Source of the DNA: Paenibacillus mellifer
Lineage (GTDB): Bacteria; Bacillota; Bacilli; Paenibacillales; Paenibacillaceae
Assembly (NCBI RefSeq): GCF_023195895.1
Contig: NZ_JALPRK010000015.1
Span: forward strand, 1-64,000
Direction: 5' to 3'
Length of the DNA stretch: 64,000 nucleotides
In this document: positions 36,858 to 45,109 of the stretch, one piece after another
Layout: each line of letters starts with the position of its first letter
Numbering within the stretch: position 1 is the stretch's first letter
Program-made: the position numbers and the translations under genes
Notes under the pieces: generated by a model
Databases searched by the model: none
The model's input: only the letters and a program-made list of their open reading frames with translations
What the model was told of the DNA's origin: nothing

Positions 36858-38930
36858 ATGGACATGAATCAGTATCTATCCATGTTTATCGATGAGTCGA
36901 ACGATCATTTGCAATCATTAAACGAAAAAATGCTGGAACTGGAAAGCAACCCTGACGATATCAGCATCGTTCAGGTGATTTTCCGGTCGGCCCATACGCT
37001 GAAAGGCATGGCGGCAACAATGGGCTTCGAGGACTTGTCTTCGCTCACGCACCAGATGGAAAACGTGCTTGACCTGGTCCGGAACGAAAAGCTGAAAATG
37101 CAGGAGTTTATTTTCGACACGCTGTTCAAGAGCCTGGATGCCCTGCAGATGATGGTACAGGACATTACCCAAGGCGGCGAAGGGAAAGCGGACGTTAGCG
37201 AGATCGTTGCATCGCTTCAATCCATCGTACGCGGGGACTTCGCAAGCGGCGGGGGCTCGGCGGCAAGCAAACCGGCGGCGACAGAGACATCTGCTTCCGG
37301 TCCATCGGCCATCCAGCTGGATCAATATCAATTCTCCGTATTGGAGCAGTCCATTACGGAAGGACATAAAGTGATGTACATCGATGTGGCGATTCGGGAA
37401 GATTGCCAATTGAAAGCGGCTCGCGCCTATCTCGTATTTGACCTCCTGGAAAGATACGGGGAAATCGTGAAATCTTCGCCATCCGTTCAAGATATCGAGC
37501 AAGAAAAATTCGAACGCAGCTTCTCTCTTTACTACATAACACAAAAAGAGGCTGACGAGATCCAAAATATGATCCTTAACCTGTCGGAAATTGATACCGC
37601 TCAGGTTGCGCCGCTGGACCATGAGACCTTGGCGCAGCTTACTTCCGGGGCGAAGGAGACAGCCGCAACTGCGGAGGCTGTAGCGCCTGCCCCTGCCTCA
37701 AGTGCAGCTTCGCCGGCTAAACCGACCGCGGCTGCTGACGCTAAGAGTAACGCCCGACCTGCAGGGGGAGCGTCCGCTCCTTCCCGGACGATTCGGGTCG
37801 ATATCGATCGCCTGGACGTGCTGATGAACCTGCTTAGTGAGTTGTTGATCGACCGCGCCCGTCTGGAGCAACTGGCCGACGAAGTGAAACGCGGCGATCT
37901 GACCGAAACCGTCGAGCATATGAGCCGTGTCGGCAGTGATTTGCAGAACATCGTATTGAAGCTGCGGATGGTACCGGTCGATACCGTGTTCAACCGTTTC
38001 CCGCGGATGATTCGCGATTTGGCGAAATCGCTCGACAAGAAAATCGATCTCCAAATCGTAGGTGCGGAAACCGAAATGGACCGTACGGTCATCGACGAGA
38101 TTGGCGATCCCTTGGTGCATTTACTTCGGAACGCAGTGGATCACGGTGTGGAATCTACAGCTGAACGGATTGCGGCAGGCAAACCGGATACAGGAACGGT
38201 TCAGCTTCGTGCTTTCCATAGCGGCAATCACGTGTTTATTGAAATCGAGGATGACGGACACGGCATCGATCGGAATAAAGTATTGCAAAAAGCGCTTAAA
38301 AACGGCGTCGTGAAAGAAAGCGAAGCCGCTTCAATGACAGACGAGCAGGTATTCATGTTGTTGTTCGCACCGGGCTTTAGTACGGCGGAGGTCATCTCTG
38401 ATATTTCTGGACGCGGTGTTGGCCTCGATGTCGTCAAATCGAAAATTGAATCCTTAAGCGGTGTCGTAGCCGTCGAATCGAAACTGGGCTCTGGCACGAA
38501 GTTTTCGGTTCAACTCCCGCTAACCTTGTCGATCATTTCGGCTATGCTCATCAAGGTTGGGACAGAGAAATATGCGATTCCTTTGTCCTCGATCGTCGAA
38601 ACCGGCTTAATCCGCCGCGACCAGGTTCGAGAAGTTCATGGCTATACGATGGTGGCTTATCGCGATACACATATCCCTTTACTGTCACTCGCCAAGTTGT
38701 TTGACATTCCGGGCTTCTCCGAGAATGACGAAGAGGAAACAGAAATCGTCGTCATTCGCAAAGGAGATCGATTGGCTGCCTTAACGGTAGAGGATTTCAT
38801 CGGTCAAAGTGAAATCGTCATTAAGAATCTTGGCAAGTACCTGCCGTCGGTGCAAGGGGTTGCCGGAGCTACGATTTTGGGTGACGGACAAGTAGCGCTC
38901 ATCATCGATCCGAATGCTTTCATTAAATAA
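36858..38930 (+). CDS. cheA: Chemotaxis histidine kinase CheA
   Basis: This 690-residue kinase has an HPt domain with phosphorylated His46 (FRSAHTLKGMA), a P2-like domain (about 155-245), an Ala/Pro linker, a dimerisation domain (about 308-370), the HATPase domain (LLRNAVDHGVE, DDGHGIDR, GRGVGLDVV) and a C-terminal CheW-like domain. It phosphorylates CheY and CheB. The ATG has GGAGGAGG upstream. Position after cheB and before cheW is as in Bacillus. Confidence 0.97.
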   Translation: MDMNQYLSMFIDESNDHLQSLNEKMLELESNPDDISIVQVIFRSAHTLKGMAATMGFEDLSSLTHQMENVLDLVRNEKLKMQEFIFDTLFKSLDALQMMVQDITQGGEGKADVSEIVASLQSIVRGDFASGGGSAASKPAATETSASGPSAIQLDQYQFSVLEQSITEGHKVMYIDVAIREDCQLKAARAYLVFDLLERYGEIVKSSPSVQDIEQEKFERSFSLYYITQKEADEIQNMILNLSEIDTAQVAPLDHETLAQLTSGAKETAATAEAVAPAPASSAASPAKPTAAADAKSNARPAGGASAPSRTIRVDIDRLDVLMNLLSELLIDRARLEQLADEVKRGDLTETVEHMSRVGSDLQNIVLKLRMVPVDTVFNRFPRMIRDLAKSLDKKIDLQIVGAETEMDRTVIDEIGDPLVHLLRNAVDHGVESTAERIAAGKPDTGTVQLRAFHSGNHVFIEIEDDGHGIDRNKVLQKALKNGVVKESEAASMTDEQVFMLLFAPGFSTAEVISDISGRGVGLDVVKSKIESLSGVVAVESKLGSGTKFSVQLPLTLSIISAMLIKVGTEKYAIPLSSIVETGLIRRDQVREVHGYTMVAYRDTHIPLLSLAKLFDIPGFSENDEEETEIVVIRKGDRLAALTVEDFIGQSEIVIKNLGKYLPSVQGVAGATILGDGQVALIIDPNAFIK

Positions 38931-38962
38931 GGCCAGTTTTACACTCTAAGGAGGGTTTCCAC

Positions 38963-39424
38963 ATGGGAGAGGAATTGAAAGTCATCGTATTTAAATTGGG
39001 TCATGAGGAGTACGGTATCGACGTGGACAAGGTCCAAACGATTGAGCGCATGATGCCGATTACACGCGTCCCTAAAACGTATGCGTTCGTCAAAGGGGTT
39101 ATTAATTTGCGCGGCGTGGTTATTCCGGTGATCGACCTGCGCGGCCGTTTCGGATTACCAGAGGCCGAATACAGCGATCAAACCCGGATCATTATCGTAT
39201 CGGCTAACGAGATGGAAGTGGGATTCATCGTGGATTCCGCCAATGATGTTATCGATCTGGATTCCGATCTGATCGACTCCCCGCCGGACGTAGTTGGAGG
39301 CATTAAAGCTAAATATCTTCACGGAGTGGCCCGTATTTCCGAGGAGCGCCTGCTCGTCATGCTGAATCTGTCGGAAGTGTTAAGCCGGAAAGAAATCATT
39401 CAATTGGAAAGCTTAGAGGGCTAA
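38963..39424 (+). CDS. cheW: Chemotaxis coupling protein CheW
   Basis: This 153-residue protein is a single CheW domain with VFKLGHEEYGIDVDKVQTIE near the start and RVPKTYAFVKGVINLRGVVIPVIDLRGRFG, the family signature. It links receptors to CheA. AGGAGGG precedes the ATG. cheC starts three bases after the stop. Confidence 0.97.
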   Translation: MGEELKVIVFKLGHEEYGIDVDKVQTIERMMPITRVPKTYAFVKGVINLRGVVIPVIDLRGRFGLPEAEYSDQTRIIIVSANEMEVGFIVDSANDVIDLDSDLIDSPPDVVGGIKAKYLHGVARISEERLLVMLNLSEVLSRKEIIQLESLEG

Positions 39425-39427
39425 ACC

Positions 39428-40057
39428 GTGGATTTGTTCAAAGGGTTTGAAGACTTCAAAATGGACATTTTAAAGGAAGTGGGCAATATCGGGGCGGGTA
39501 ACGCCGCCACCGCGCTGTCCAAACTATTGGACAAGCCGATCGATATGGCCGTTCCCAAGGTCCAAATGCTGCCATTTGAAGCGATTGCGGATCGCGTCGG
39601 CGGCGCGGAGAACCTGGTGCTGGCGGTGTTCTTCCGCGTCGAAGGGGAAGCGCCGGGCAATCTGTTCTTCATCCTGAGCCCAGAAGCCGCGAAGAAGCTG
39701 CTTCATCGCTTGGCCGGCATCACCGTGGAGAATGAAGAAACCTTCTCGGAGATGGAGTGGTCGGCGCTGTCGGAGATCGGAAATATTTTGGCCGGGTCGT
39801 ATTTGTCTTCCTTGGCCGATTTCACTTCCTTGTCGATGTCGCCTACCGTTCCTGCCCTGGCTCTTGATATGGCGGGCGCGATCTTAAGTTACGGACTCCT
39901 GCAGTTTGGTGAAATGGGGGATTCCGCCCTGCTGATTGATACCACATTCATCGAAGGTCACCATGAGGTGGAAGGTCAGTTCTTCCTCATTCCTGATCCG
40001 GATTCATTCGCTAAAATCTTTGCAGCGCTTGGGGTACCGATCGATCATGATCGATGA
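39428..40057 (+). CDS. cheC: CheY-P phosphatase CheC
   Basis: This 209-residue protein has both catalytic E-x3-N-type sites: DILKEVGNIGAGNAATALS near residue 15 and EWSALSEIGNILAGSYLSSL near 110. It dephosphorylates CheY-P and binds CheD, linking adaptation to receptor deamidation. GTG start just after cheW. It overlaps cheD by 11 bases. Confidence 0.95.
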   Translation: MDLFKGFEDFKMDILKEVGNIGAGNAATALSKLLDKPIDMAVPKVQMLPFEAIADRVGGAENLVLAVFFRVEGEAPGNLFFILSPEAAKKLLHRLAGITVENEETFSEMEWSALSEIGNILAGSYLSSLADFTSLSMSPTVPALALDMAGAILSYGLLQFGEMGDSALLIDTTFIEGHHEVEGQFFLIPDPDSFAKIFAALGVPIDHDR

Positions 40058-40544
40058 GCAGTATATCGTTAAGGTAGGCATGGCCGAGTTGAATGTCATT
40101 ACTCAGCAGGGATTGATACGAACAACCGGCCTAGGCTCCTGTGTAGGACTGACTTTGTTTGACCCGCAGCTCAAAGTTGCCGGTCTTGCACATGTGATGC
40201 TGCCTTCCTCGGATATCGCCCGGGAAGGGGCGCTGAATATCGCCAAATACGCGGACACCGCAATTCCGGCGTTGTATCAGAAGTTGCTGGAGCTTGGTGC
40301 GGCGCCTCGCCGCCTGGTCGCTAAAATGGCCGGCGGCTCACAAATGTTCACCTTTGCCACCAGCGGCGACTCGATGCGGATCGGTCCGCGAAATGTAGAA
40401 TCTTGCAAACAGCAGCTGTCCGAGCTGAGTATTCCTTTGCTCTCGGAAGATACGGGAGGCAATTATGGCCGAACGATTGAATTGGACAGTACGACGGGGA
40501 TCTTATATGTGCGAAGTGTACAAATGGGGATAAAGGAATTGTAG
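40047..40544 (+). CDS. cheD: Chemoreceptor glutamine deamidase CheD
   Basis: This 165-residue enzyme deamidates glutamines on chemoreceptors and is regulated by CheC. Catalytic residues align with the known triad: T26, C32 (GLGSCVG) and H49 (LAHVMLP), with the same spacing as in Thermotoga CheD. I use the ATG at 40047; upstream in-frame starts lie within cheC. Length matches B. subtilis (166). Confidence 0.95.
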   Translation: MIDEQYIVKVGMAELNVITQQGLIRTTGLGSCVGLTLFDPQLKVAGLAHVMLPSSDIAREGALNIAKYADTAIPALYQKLLELGAAPRRLVAKMAGGSQMFTFATSGDSMRIGPRNVESCKQQLSELSIPLLSEDTGGNYGRTIELDSTTGILYVRSVQMGIKEL

Positions 40545-40546
40545 CC

Positions 40547-40966
40547 ATGCCAGGAAAATTGAGATATTACTTGTTGTCGGGTTTTATCGGATTTCTGATC
40601 ACGTTTGCCGTTTCGGCGGGGAACAATTTGTTCATGACTAGCTTTATCCGGGGTCTCATTTCGTTTGCCGTCTGGTTTCTGCTTGCGTTTACGGCAAGCT
40701 GGATGCTTGGGTTCTTGAAGGAAATGCCAGGAGATCACGTACCCGTTCAAGAGGCGGGTCCGGCAGCCGAAGAGGGCAAGGGCGGTAATCTCGATCTGTT
40801 GACGCCGGATGAAAGCGAGCAGCTGAATGATCTATTAAAGCCTGCTCCGTCTGCTTCGGAAGTGGAGCAATTTGCACCACTGAATCCGCCAAAATTAGTA
40901 AAGACACCTGACGACAAAGATCCTGAAGAGCTGGTTAAGGTCGTTCGTCACCTGACAGAAGAATAA
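40547..40966 (+). CDS. Uncharacterised two-TM protein between cheD and sigD
   Basis: This 139-residue protein is not recognised. It has two membrane segments (residues about 8-28 and 36-56) and an acidic cytoplasmic-type tail with LDLLTPDESEQLNDLLKPAP and PDDKDPEELVKVVRHLTEE. The ATG starts two bases after the cheD stop, with no separate promoter, and sigD follows 15 bases later with AAGGAGGG in between, so it is cotranscribed with chemotaxis and sigma-D genes. B. subtilis has no gene at this point. A flagellar or signalling accessory role is inferred only from position. Confidence 0.8.
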   Translation: MPGKLRYYLLSGFIGFLITFAVSAGNNLFMTSFIRGLISFAVWFLLAFTASWMLGFLKEMPGDHVPVQEAGPAAEEGKGGNLDLLTPDESEQLNDLLKPAPSASEVEQFAPLNPPKLVKTPDDKDPEELVKVVRHLTEE

Positions 40967-40981
40967 GGAGGGTGAAGGCAA

Positions 40982-41770
40982 TTGAACGAGCGGAAGACAT
41001 CCACTCTGAATCATGCCGACCTTTGGGAAAGCTGGAAAGAGCACGGCGATTTAGAGTCTAAGAAACAACTTATCGAGAAGTATCTGTCTATTGTCGACTA
41101 CGTTTCAGGACGTCTCGCTGTCGGCTTGCCCAAAAACGTATCCAAGGACGATCTCGCCAGTAACGGTGTCATGGGATTGATCGATGCGGTCGAAAAGTTT
41201 GATTACAAACGAGGACTGCAATTCGAAACCTATGCCTCTTGGCGGGTTCGGGGCGCAATTTTGGACGGCCTGCGGCAAGGGGACTGGGTTCCCCGATCCG
41301 TGAGAGAGAAAGCCAAGAAAATCGAAGAGGGATACCAGCATTTGGAACAGCAATATCTCCGCTCTGTCACTGATTCTGAGATGAGTTCCTATTTAAATAT
41401 CAGCGAGAAGGAATTTCAAAGCATGCTCCAAGATGTTGCCGTCATGACGCTTTGTTCCCTGGAGGATCCGATACGCGAAGAGGAATCGGAGACTCGTCTT
41501 ACTTTACTCGTTGACGAAAAAGCAAAAAACCCGGATTATAAAGTCAGGGAGTTTTATTTGCGCGATTCCCTTGCCAAAGGGATCGAGAAGTTGACCGAGA
41601 AGGAGCGCACGGTCGTCTCCCTGTTGTATTACGAGGATTTATCCTTGAGCGAAATCGCCGAGGTTATGTCTTTATCGCCCTCGCGGATTTCGCAGTTGCA
41701 TTCCAAGGCGATCTTACGCCTTCGCGGCAGCTTGGAGAAGCAACGCGATCTGTTGATGCGTGAAGACTGA
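40982..41770 (+). CDS. sigD: RNA polymerase sigma factor SigD (FliA/WhiG family)
   Basis: This 262-residue sigma-28 factor drives late flagellar, chemoreceptor and autolysin genes. Region 2 (SNGVMGLIDAVEKFDYKRGLQFETYASWRVRGAILDGLR, about residues 58-97) and region 4 with the helix-turn-helix LSLSEIAEVMSLSPSRISQLHSKA (near 222-245) are intact. It starts with TTG after AAGGAGGGTG. An anti-sigma factor FlgM is not in the window. Confidence 0.97.
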   Translation: MNERKTSTLNHADLWESWKEHGDLESKKQLIEKYLSIVDYVSGRLAVGLPKNVSKDDLASNGVMGLIDAVEKFDYKRGLQFETYASWRVRGAILDGLRQGDWVPRSVREKAKKIEEGYQHLEQQYLRSVTDSEMSSYLNISEKEFQSMLQDVAVMTLCSLEDPIREEESETRLTLLVDEKAKNPDYKVREFYLRDSLAKGIEKLTEKERTVVSLLYYEDLSLSEIAEVMSLSPSRISQLHSKAILRLRGSLEKQRDLLMRED

Positions 41771-41815
41771 CGGGTTATTTTTAAGCGAGTGTATGATGGA
41801 GGGAGGAACGGCTTC

Positions 41816-43225
41816 GTGGAGCTTCTGGATGATTTAAAACAGATCCTGAGTGTGACGCTGAATGATGATAAGACGGTGGCCTATTTGCAGTTTCTAAAGA
41901 AGGAAGACGATTTTGCCTGTTCGGCGGATGCGCTGCTTCATTTCCTGCAAAGCGAGGGCTTGAAATTCGGGATTCAAGAGGATATCGTCAAGCGTTTCGC
42001 GGCGAATCCGAAGGAATACTTTTTCAGCAAAACGCCAATTGCCATGGGACAGGAACCGATTCACGGGGAGAACGGTTTTATACGCCATGCATTTTCTTTG
42101 GACGATGATAATCAGCATCGACCTGTGGAATCCGAAGACGGCAAGGTGGATTTAAAGGATGTCACGCGGCTAAACAATATCCGAAAAGGACAATTGATTG
42201 CGGAGCTCGTGCCTCCTGTTCCGGGTCGTCCCGGCACAGCCGTGACCGGCGAGGCGATTCCTTGCCGTGAAGGCAAAGAAGCCCGGTTCAAAATTGGCAA
42301 GAACGTTGTGTTGAACCCTGAACAGGTCGCGATGTATGCCGCGATTGACGGTTTGGTGACGCGAACAGATAAAGGCAAGCTGAATGTGTTCCCGGTGTAT
42401 GAAATTAACGGGGACGTGGATTACAGTATCGGTAATATTGATTTCGTAGGAACAGTCGTTGTCCGCGGGAATGTGCTGACAGGTTTTCGAATCAGCGCTG
42501 CCGGGGACATTCGCGTCGTTGGCGGGGTTGAGGGGGCTGAATTGTTCGCGGACGGGTCCATCGAGATTACCGGGGGTATTATCGGCTATAACAAAGGGCT
42601 GATCAAGGCCGGGCATAACATAAAGAGCTCGTTTATCCAGGACGGTAACGTCCAAGCGGGTGAAGATGTGATCGTCTCGCAGAGCATTATGCACTCCAAT
42701 ATCCGTGCCGGACGCGACGTGATCTGCAGCGGGGCTAAAGGTTTGATCGTTGGAGGGAACATTCAGGCAGGCGAGAAGGTGATCGCACGGATCATTGGCA
42801 ATCCGATGTCAACAACGACCTCAATCGAAGTAGGGGCTTTGCCGGAGTTGCGGAGTGAGTTACAGGAACTTCGTCAACAGGTGAAGGATCAGCTTGCTAA
42901 CTTGGACAAGACGGAGAAGGCGCTTACTTTGCTGGATCAACTTGCTTCTATGGGGAAATTGACCCCGGATAAGGTGGAGATGCGGTCGAAGCTCAATATG
43001 ACCAAAAAGTCCAATATGCAGGAACTGAACCTGATGAAGGAACGTATGCTGTCGATCGAGAAGGCACTCGAGGATACCGGCAAAGCCCGGGTCGACGTCC
43101 TTAAAATGATTTATGGCGGATCCAAAATCGTCATCGGGAGATATACCAAGTACATTAAGGAGCCCATTTCGCGAATGTCCTTTTATTTTAGCGAAGGGGA
43201 TATTTCCATGTCGGCTTACATCTAG
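41816..43225 (+). CDS. fapA: FapA family (DUF342) protein
   Basis: This 469-residue protein has the DUF342/FapA pattern: N-terminal FapA-N domain (HAFSLDDDNQHRPVESEDG, LKDVTRLNNIRKGQLIAELVPP), a right-handed beta-helix-like repeat region (about 205-330, e.g. GNIDFVGTVVVRGNV, GDIRVVGGVEGAELFADGSIEI) and a C-terminal coiled coil (about 340-430). FapA in Vibrio influences polar flagellar assembly; other members have polymer-forming or adhesion-like roles. The B. subtilis operon lacks it here. GTG 41816 has GGAGGGAGG upstream. Function in this operon is inference. Confidence 0.85.
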   Translation: MELLDDLKQILSVTLNDDKTVAYLQFLKKEDDFACSADALLHFLQSEGLKFGIQEDIVKRFAANPKEYFFSKTPIAMGQEPIHGENGFIRHAFSLDDDNQHRPVESEDGKVDLKDVTRLNNIRKGQLIAELVPPVPGRPGTAVTGEAIPCREGKEARFKIGKNVVLNPEQVAMYAAIDGLVTRTDKGKLNVFPVYEINGDVDYSIGNIDFVGTVVVRGNVLTGFRISAAGDIRVVGGVEGAELFADGSIEITGGIIGYNKGLIKAGHNIKSSFIQDGNVQAGEDVIVSQSIMHSNIRAGRDVICSGAKGLIVGGNIQAGEKVIARIIGNPMSTTTSIEVGALPELRSELQELRQQVKDQLANLDKTEKALTLLDQLASMGKLTPDKVEMRSKLNMTKKSNMQELNLMKERMLSIEKALEDTGKARVDVLKMIYGGSKIVIGRYTKYIKEPISRMSFYFSEGDISMSAYI

Positions 43226-43290
43226 TAAAGGCACTCATAGGAACGATATTCGAATTATCCATTCCCTTCGTTTATAAATGAGGTGATCCC

Positions 43291-43614
43291 ATGAATATGA
43301 AATCCGTGGAAATGCAAATCGCGGTCCCTCGGACCAGTGAGGCGGGACGTGTTCAGCATGATCAGCAGCATCGACCTCTTCTCGACCAAAGTCTGTTATC
43401 GGCTCAAGCCTTAAAGGACAGCGAGATAGAGCGCCGGCGAAGCGCCGGCGTGGATGAGAGCGCCCATAATACGACGGTAAGGCGGGAAGGAAATGGTTCT
43501 TTCGCGCAGGAGCAGGAACATGGGGGCTCCGGAGACAAGTCGGACGAGCAGGGACAGGAGCCGCATAGAGCGGAACATCCTTATAAGGGTCGGCATATCG
43601 ACCTGTCTCTATAG
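43291..43614 (+). CDS. Small charged hypothetical protein
   Basis: This 107-residue protein is highly charged and probably disordered, rich in Glu, Gln, Arg and His, with no membrane segment. The middle HRPLLDQSLLSAQALKDSE and the C-terminal HPYKGRHIDLSL are the parts that look constrained. The ATG has GAGGTG upstream and lies between fapA and the swrB-like gene on the same strand without a terminator. I do not recognise a family. It may be an RNA-binding or assembly adaptor; there is no evidence for either. Confidence 0.65.
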   Translation: MNMKSVEMQIAVPRTSEAGRVQHDQQHRPLLDQSLLSAQALKDSEIERRRSAGVDESAHNTTVRREGNGSFAQEQEHGGSGDKSDEQGQEPHRAEHPYKGRHIDLSL

Positions 43615-43649
43615 AAGAGATCACATCAACGCAAAAGGTGAGGATTACA

Positions 43650-44270
43650 TTGTCATTTGGAGAGCCTTGGTTTTACATCGTATTGCTTGGGGCAGCGGCG
43701 CTTGTCTATGCCTTGCTGCTTCCGGGGCGTCAGTCTGCGTCACCCAAAGCCGATATGGCCAGAGATTTGGAGGTCACTTTGGAGCAATACATGGCGGAAA
43801 TCGAAAATGAAAACCAAGAATTGATCGATATGGTTGGACAGATGAAGCAGGATTTCGTCTCGAAGCAGCTGGTGCAGCAGGAACAAATTGCTGAATTGCG
43901 CCGGCGACTGGGCGACGCAGAAGCTTCCGCAAAGCAAGCCGAAACGCGCCTGGGTCTCCTGGAAAGTGCCATGGAGAAGTCGACCGTCGCTGCTGACTTG
44001 GCGCAAGGGGGGGCGATTCACACGATTGCCCATAATCTTCCAATGATTGATGTTGCGGCTGCCGCAGCATCCGAAAGCTTGCCATTAGACCAGCCGTCCT
44101 TGAAGGAGGAAGCGGAACCCCCGCAGGAACAGGTTCGGGATCGATATCCGGAGCTGTTCGAGCTATATGGCAAAGGGAAATCGATTGATATGATCGCCAA
44201 AGCGATGGGTCTTCAACGCGGTGAGGTTCAACTGATTTTGCAGTTGGCCAAGAAGGAGGAGTCCCGATGA
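43650..44270 (+). CDS. swrB: SwrB/YlxL-like flagellar accessory protein (DUF6115-type)
   Basis: This 206-residue protein has one N-terminal membrane segment (about 6-24), a long coiled coil (about 32-115), and a C-terminal helix-turn-helix-like motif IDMIAKAMGLQRGEVQLILQLAK. That C-terminal end matches the SwrB/YlxL pattern known after sigD in B. subtilis, where SwrB promotes hook-basal-body completion and export activation. I chose TTG 43650, six bases after AAAGGTGAGG; GTG 43638 lies within that site. It overlaps the following gene by four bases. Confidence 0.78.
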   Translation: MSFGEPWFYIVLLGAAALVYALLLPGRQSASPKADMARDLEVTLEQYMAEIENENQELIDMVGQMKQDFVSKQLVQQEQIAELRRRLGDAEASAKQAETRLGLLESAMEKSTVAADLAQGGAIHTIAHNLPMIDVAAAAASESLPLDQPSLKEEAEPPQEQVRDRYPELFELYGKGKSIDMIAKAMGLQRGEVQLILQLAKKEESR

Positions 44271-44884
44271 TGAAGAACCGCCAGTTTATGCTTGGATTGG
44301 GGTGCGGACTCATCGCAGGAGCTTTGCTTCTCCAGTTGATGTTGATTGGGCAAGGCAGCAACAAAGAACTCCACTCGAGAGAGCAGATTGAACGAGCTGC
44401 CGTGCTTGCAGGCTTAAAGGTCGTAGAGGTGGACCAAGAGCTGTTGACGGAAGAGGAATGGCTGGAGCGATCCGGCCAGGCTTCGGGCACACCTGAGGAC
44501 GGAGTGGGGAACAATCCTGTAACCCCGGTCGATCCAGCGAAGCCTAATGCACCGGCGGCTCCCGACACACCGGAACAGCCCGGAACTGGGGATGGACAAG
44601 CTATGCCCGGCGCGAAGTCCGGAGCAATGAACGAACCAGCAGCTTCGGATTCACCTCCGCTTACGACGGTGGAATACAAGATCGTCGGAGGCACGACGTT
44701 GGAGGGCGTAGCTGAAGGCTTGGAGCAAGCAGGGGTCATCGCGGACAAGAGCGCATTTTTAAAGACAGCCGTATCTAAGGAAATTAACTACAAGGTTCGT
44801 GCGGGAACGTATCGTTTTCAAGTCGGCGAGGACTTTGATTCGATCATCTCAAAAATCTCTCTTAAGGATACCGGGAACAAATGA
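44267..44884 (+). CDS. Membrane protein with MltG-type LysM-like domain, no catalytic domain
   Basis: This 205-residue protein has a membrane anchor (residues about 8-28), a Pro/Gly/Glu-rich linker (about 70-125) and a C-terminal domain with TTLEGVAEGLEQAGVIADKSAF and VRAGTYRFQVGEDFDSIISKI. That pattern is the LysM-like subdomain before the catalytic part of the lytic transglycosylase MltG (YceG). The catalytic MltG domain is absent, so it probably binds peptidoglycan or another wall polymer rather than cutting it. As the last gene of the fla/che operon, an anchoring or wall-remodelling role near the flagellum is plausible but unproven. ATG 44267 has AAGGAGGAG upstream. Confidence 0.78.
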   Translation: MMKNRQFMLGLGCGLIAGALLLQLMLIGQGSNKELHSREQIERAAVLAGLKVVEVDQELLTEEEWLERSGQASGTPEDGVGNNPVTPVDPAKPNAPAAPDTPEQPGTGDGQAMPGAKSGAMNEPAASDSPPLTTVEYKIVGGTTLEGVAEGLEQAGVIADKSAFLKTAVSKEINYKVRAGTYRFQVGEDFDSIISKISLKDTGNK

Positions 44885-44893
44885 ATAACACAT

Positions 44894-44918
44894 AAAAAGG
44901 CACCTAGGGTGCCTTTTT
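44894..44918 (+). terminator. Terminator closing the fla/che operon
   Basis: AAAAAGGCACC and GGTGCCTTTTT form a perfect 11-bp stem with a TAG loop and a built-in T run. It lies 10 bp after the last flagellar gene. Confidence 0.95.
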
Positions 44919-44948
44919 ATGATGCCGTCGATTTACGTCAAACATCGG

Positions 44949-44978
44949 TTGCATTCCCCTGTTTAGTTATGGTATAGT
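44949..44978 (+). promoter_or_regulatory. SigA-type promoter of rpsB
   Basis: TTGCAT, 18 bp, TATAGT with a TGG extension before the -10. The predicted start is near 44985, leaving a leader of about 125 nt before rpsB. Confidence 0.75.
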
Positions 44979-44984
44979 AATTGA

Positions 44985-45095
44985 CGGTGTTATAACGCAC
45001 GCGGGATGATTTTGCCAAGGGTGCTCGCCTTTTCGATAAGGGAGTCTTGGTGGAAAATGAAACCTGCGGAGGAAGCATCAAAAAAACCAAACTTA
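44985..45095 (+). promoter_or_regulatory. Possible structured rpsB leader
   Basis: Within the leader, GCCAAG near 45016 can pair with CTTGGT near 45045, enclosing a CCTT/AAGG inner helix. Ribosomal protein operons are often controlled by such leaders through binding of the encoded protein. I see no recognised named leader motif, so regulation is speculative. Confidence 0.3.
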
Positions 45096-45109
45096 GGAGG
45101 TGCGTGAAG

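Noticed and set aside
45047-45109. 21-residue extension of S2
   Set aside because: It includes the AGGAGGTG ribosome binding site and lacks similarity to S2 N-termini.
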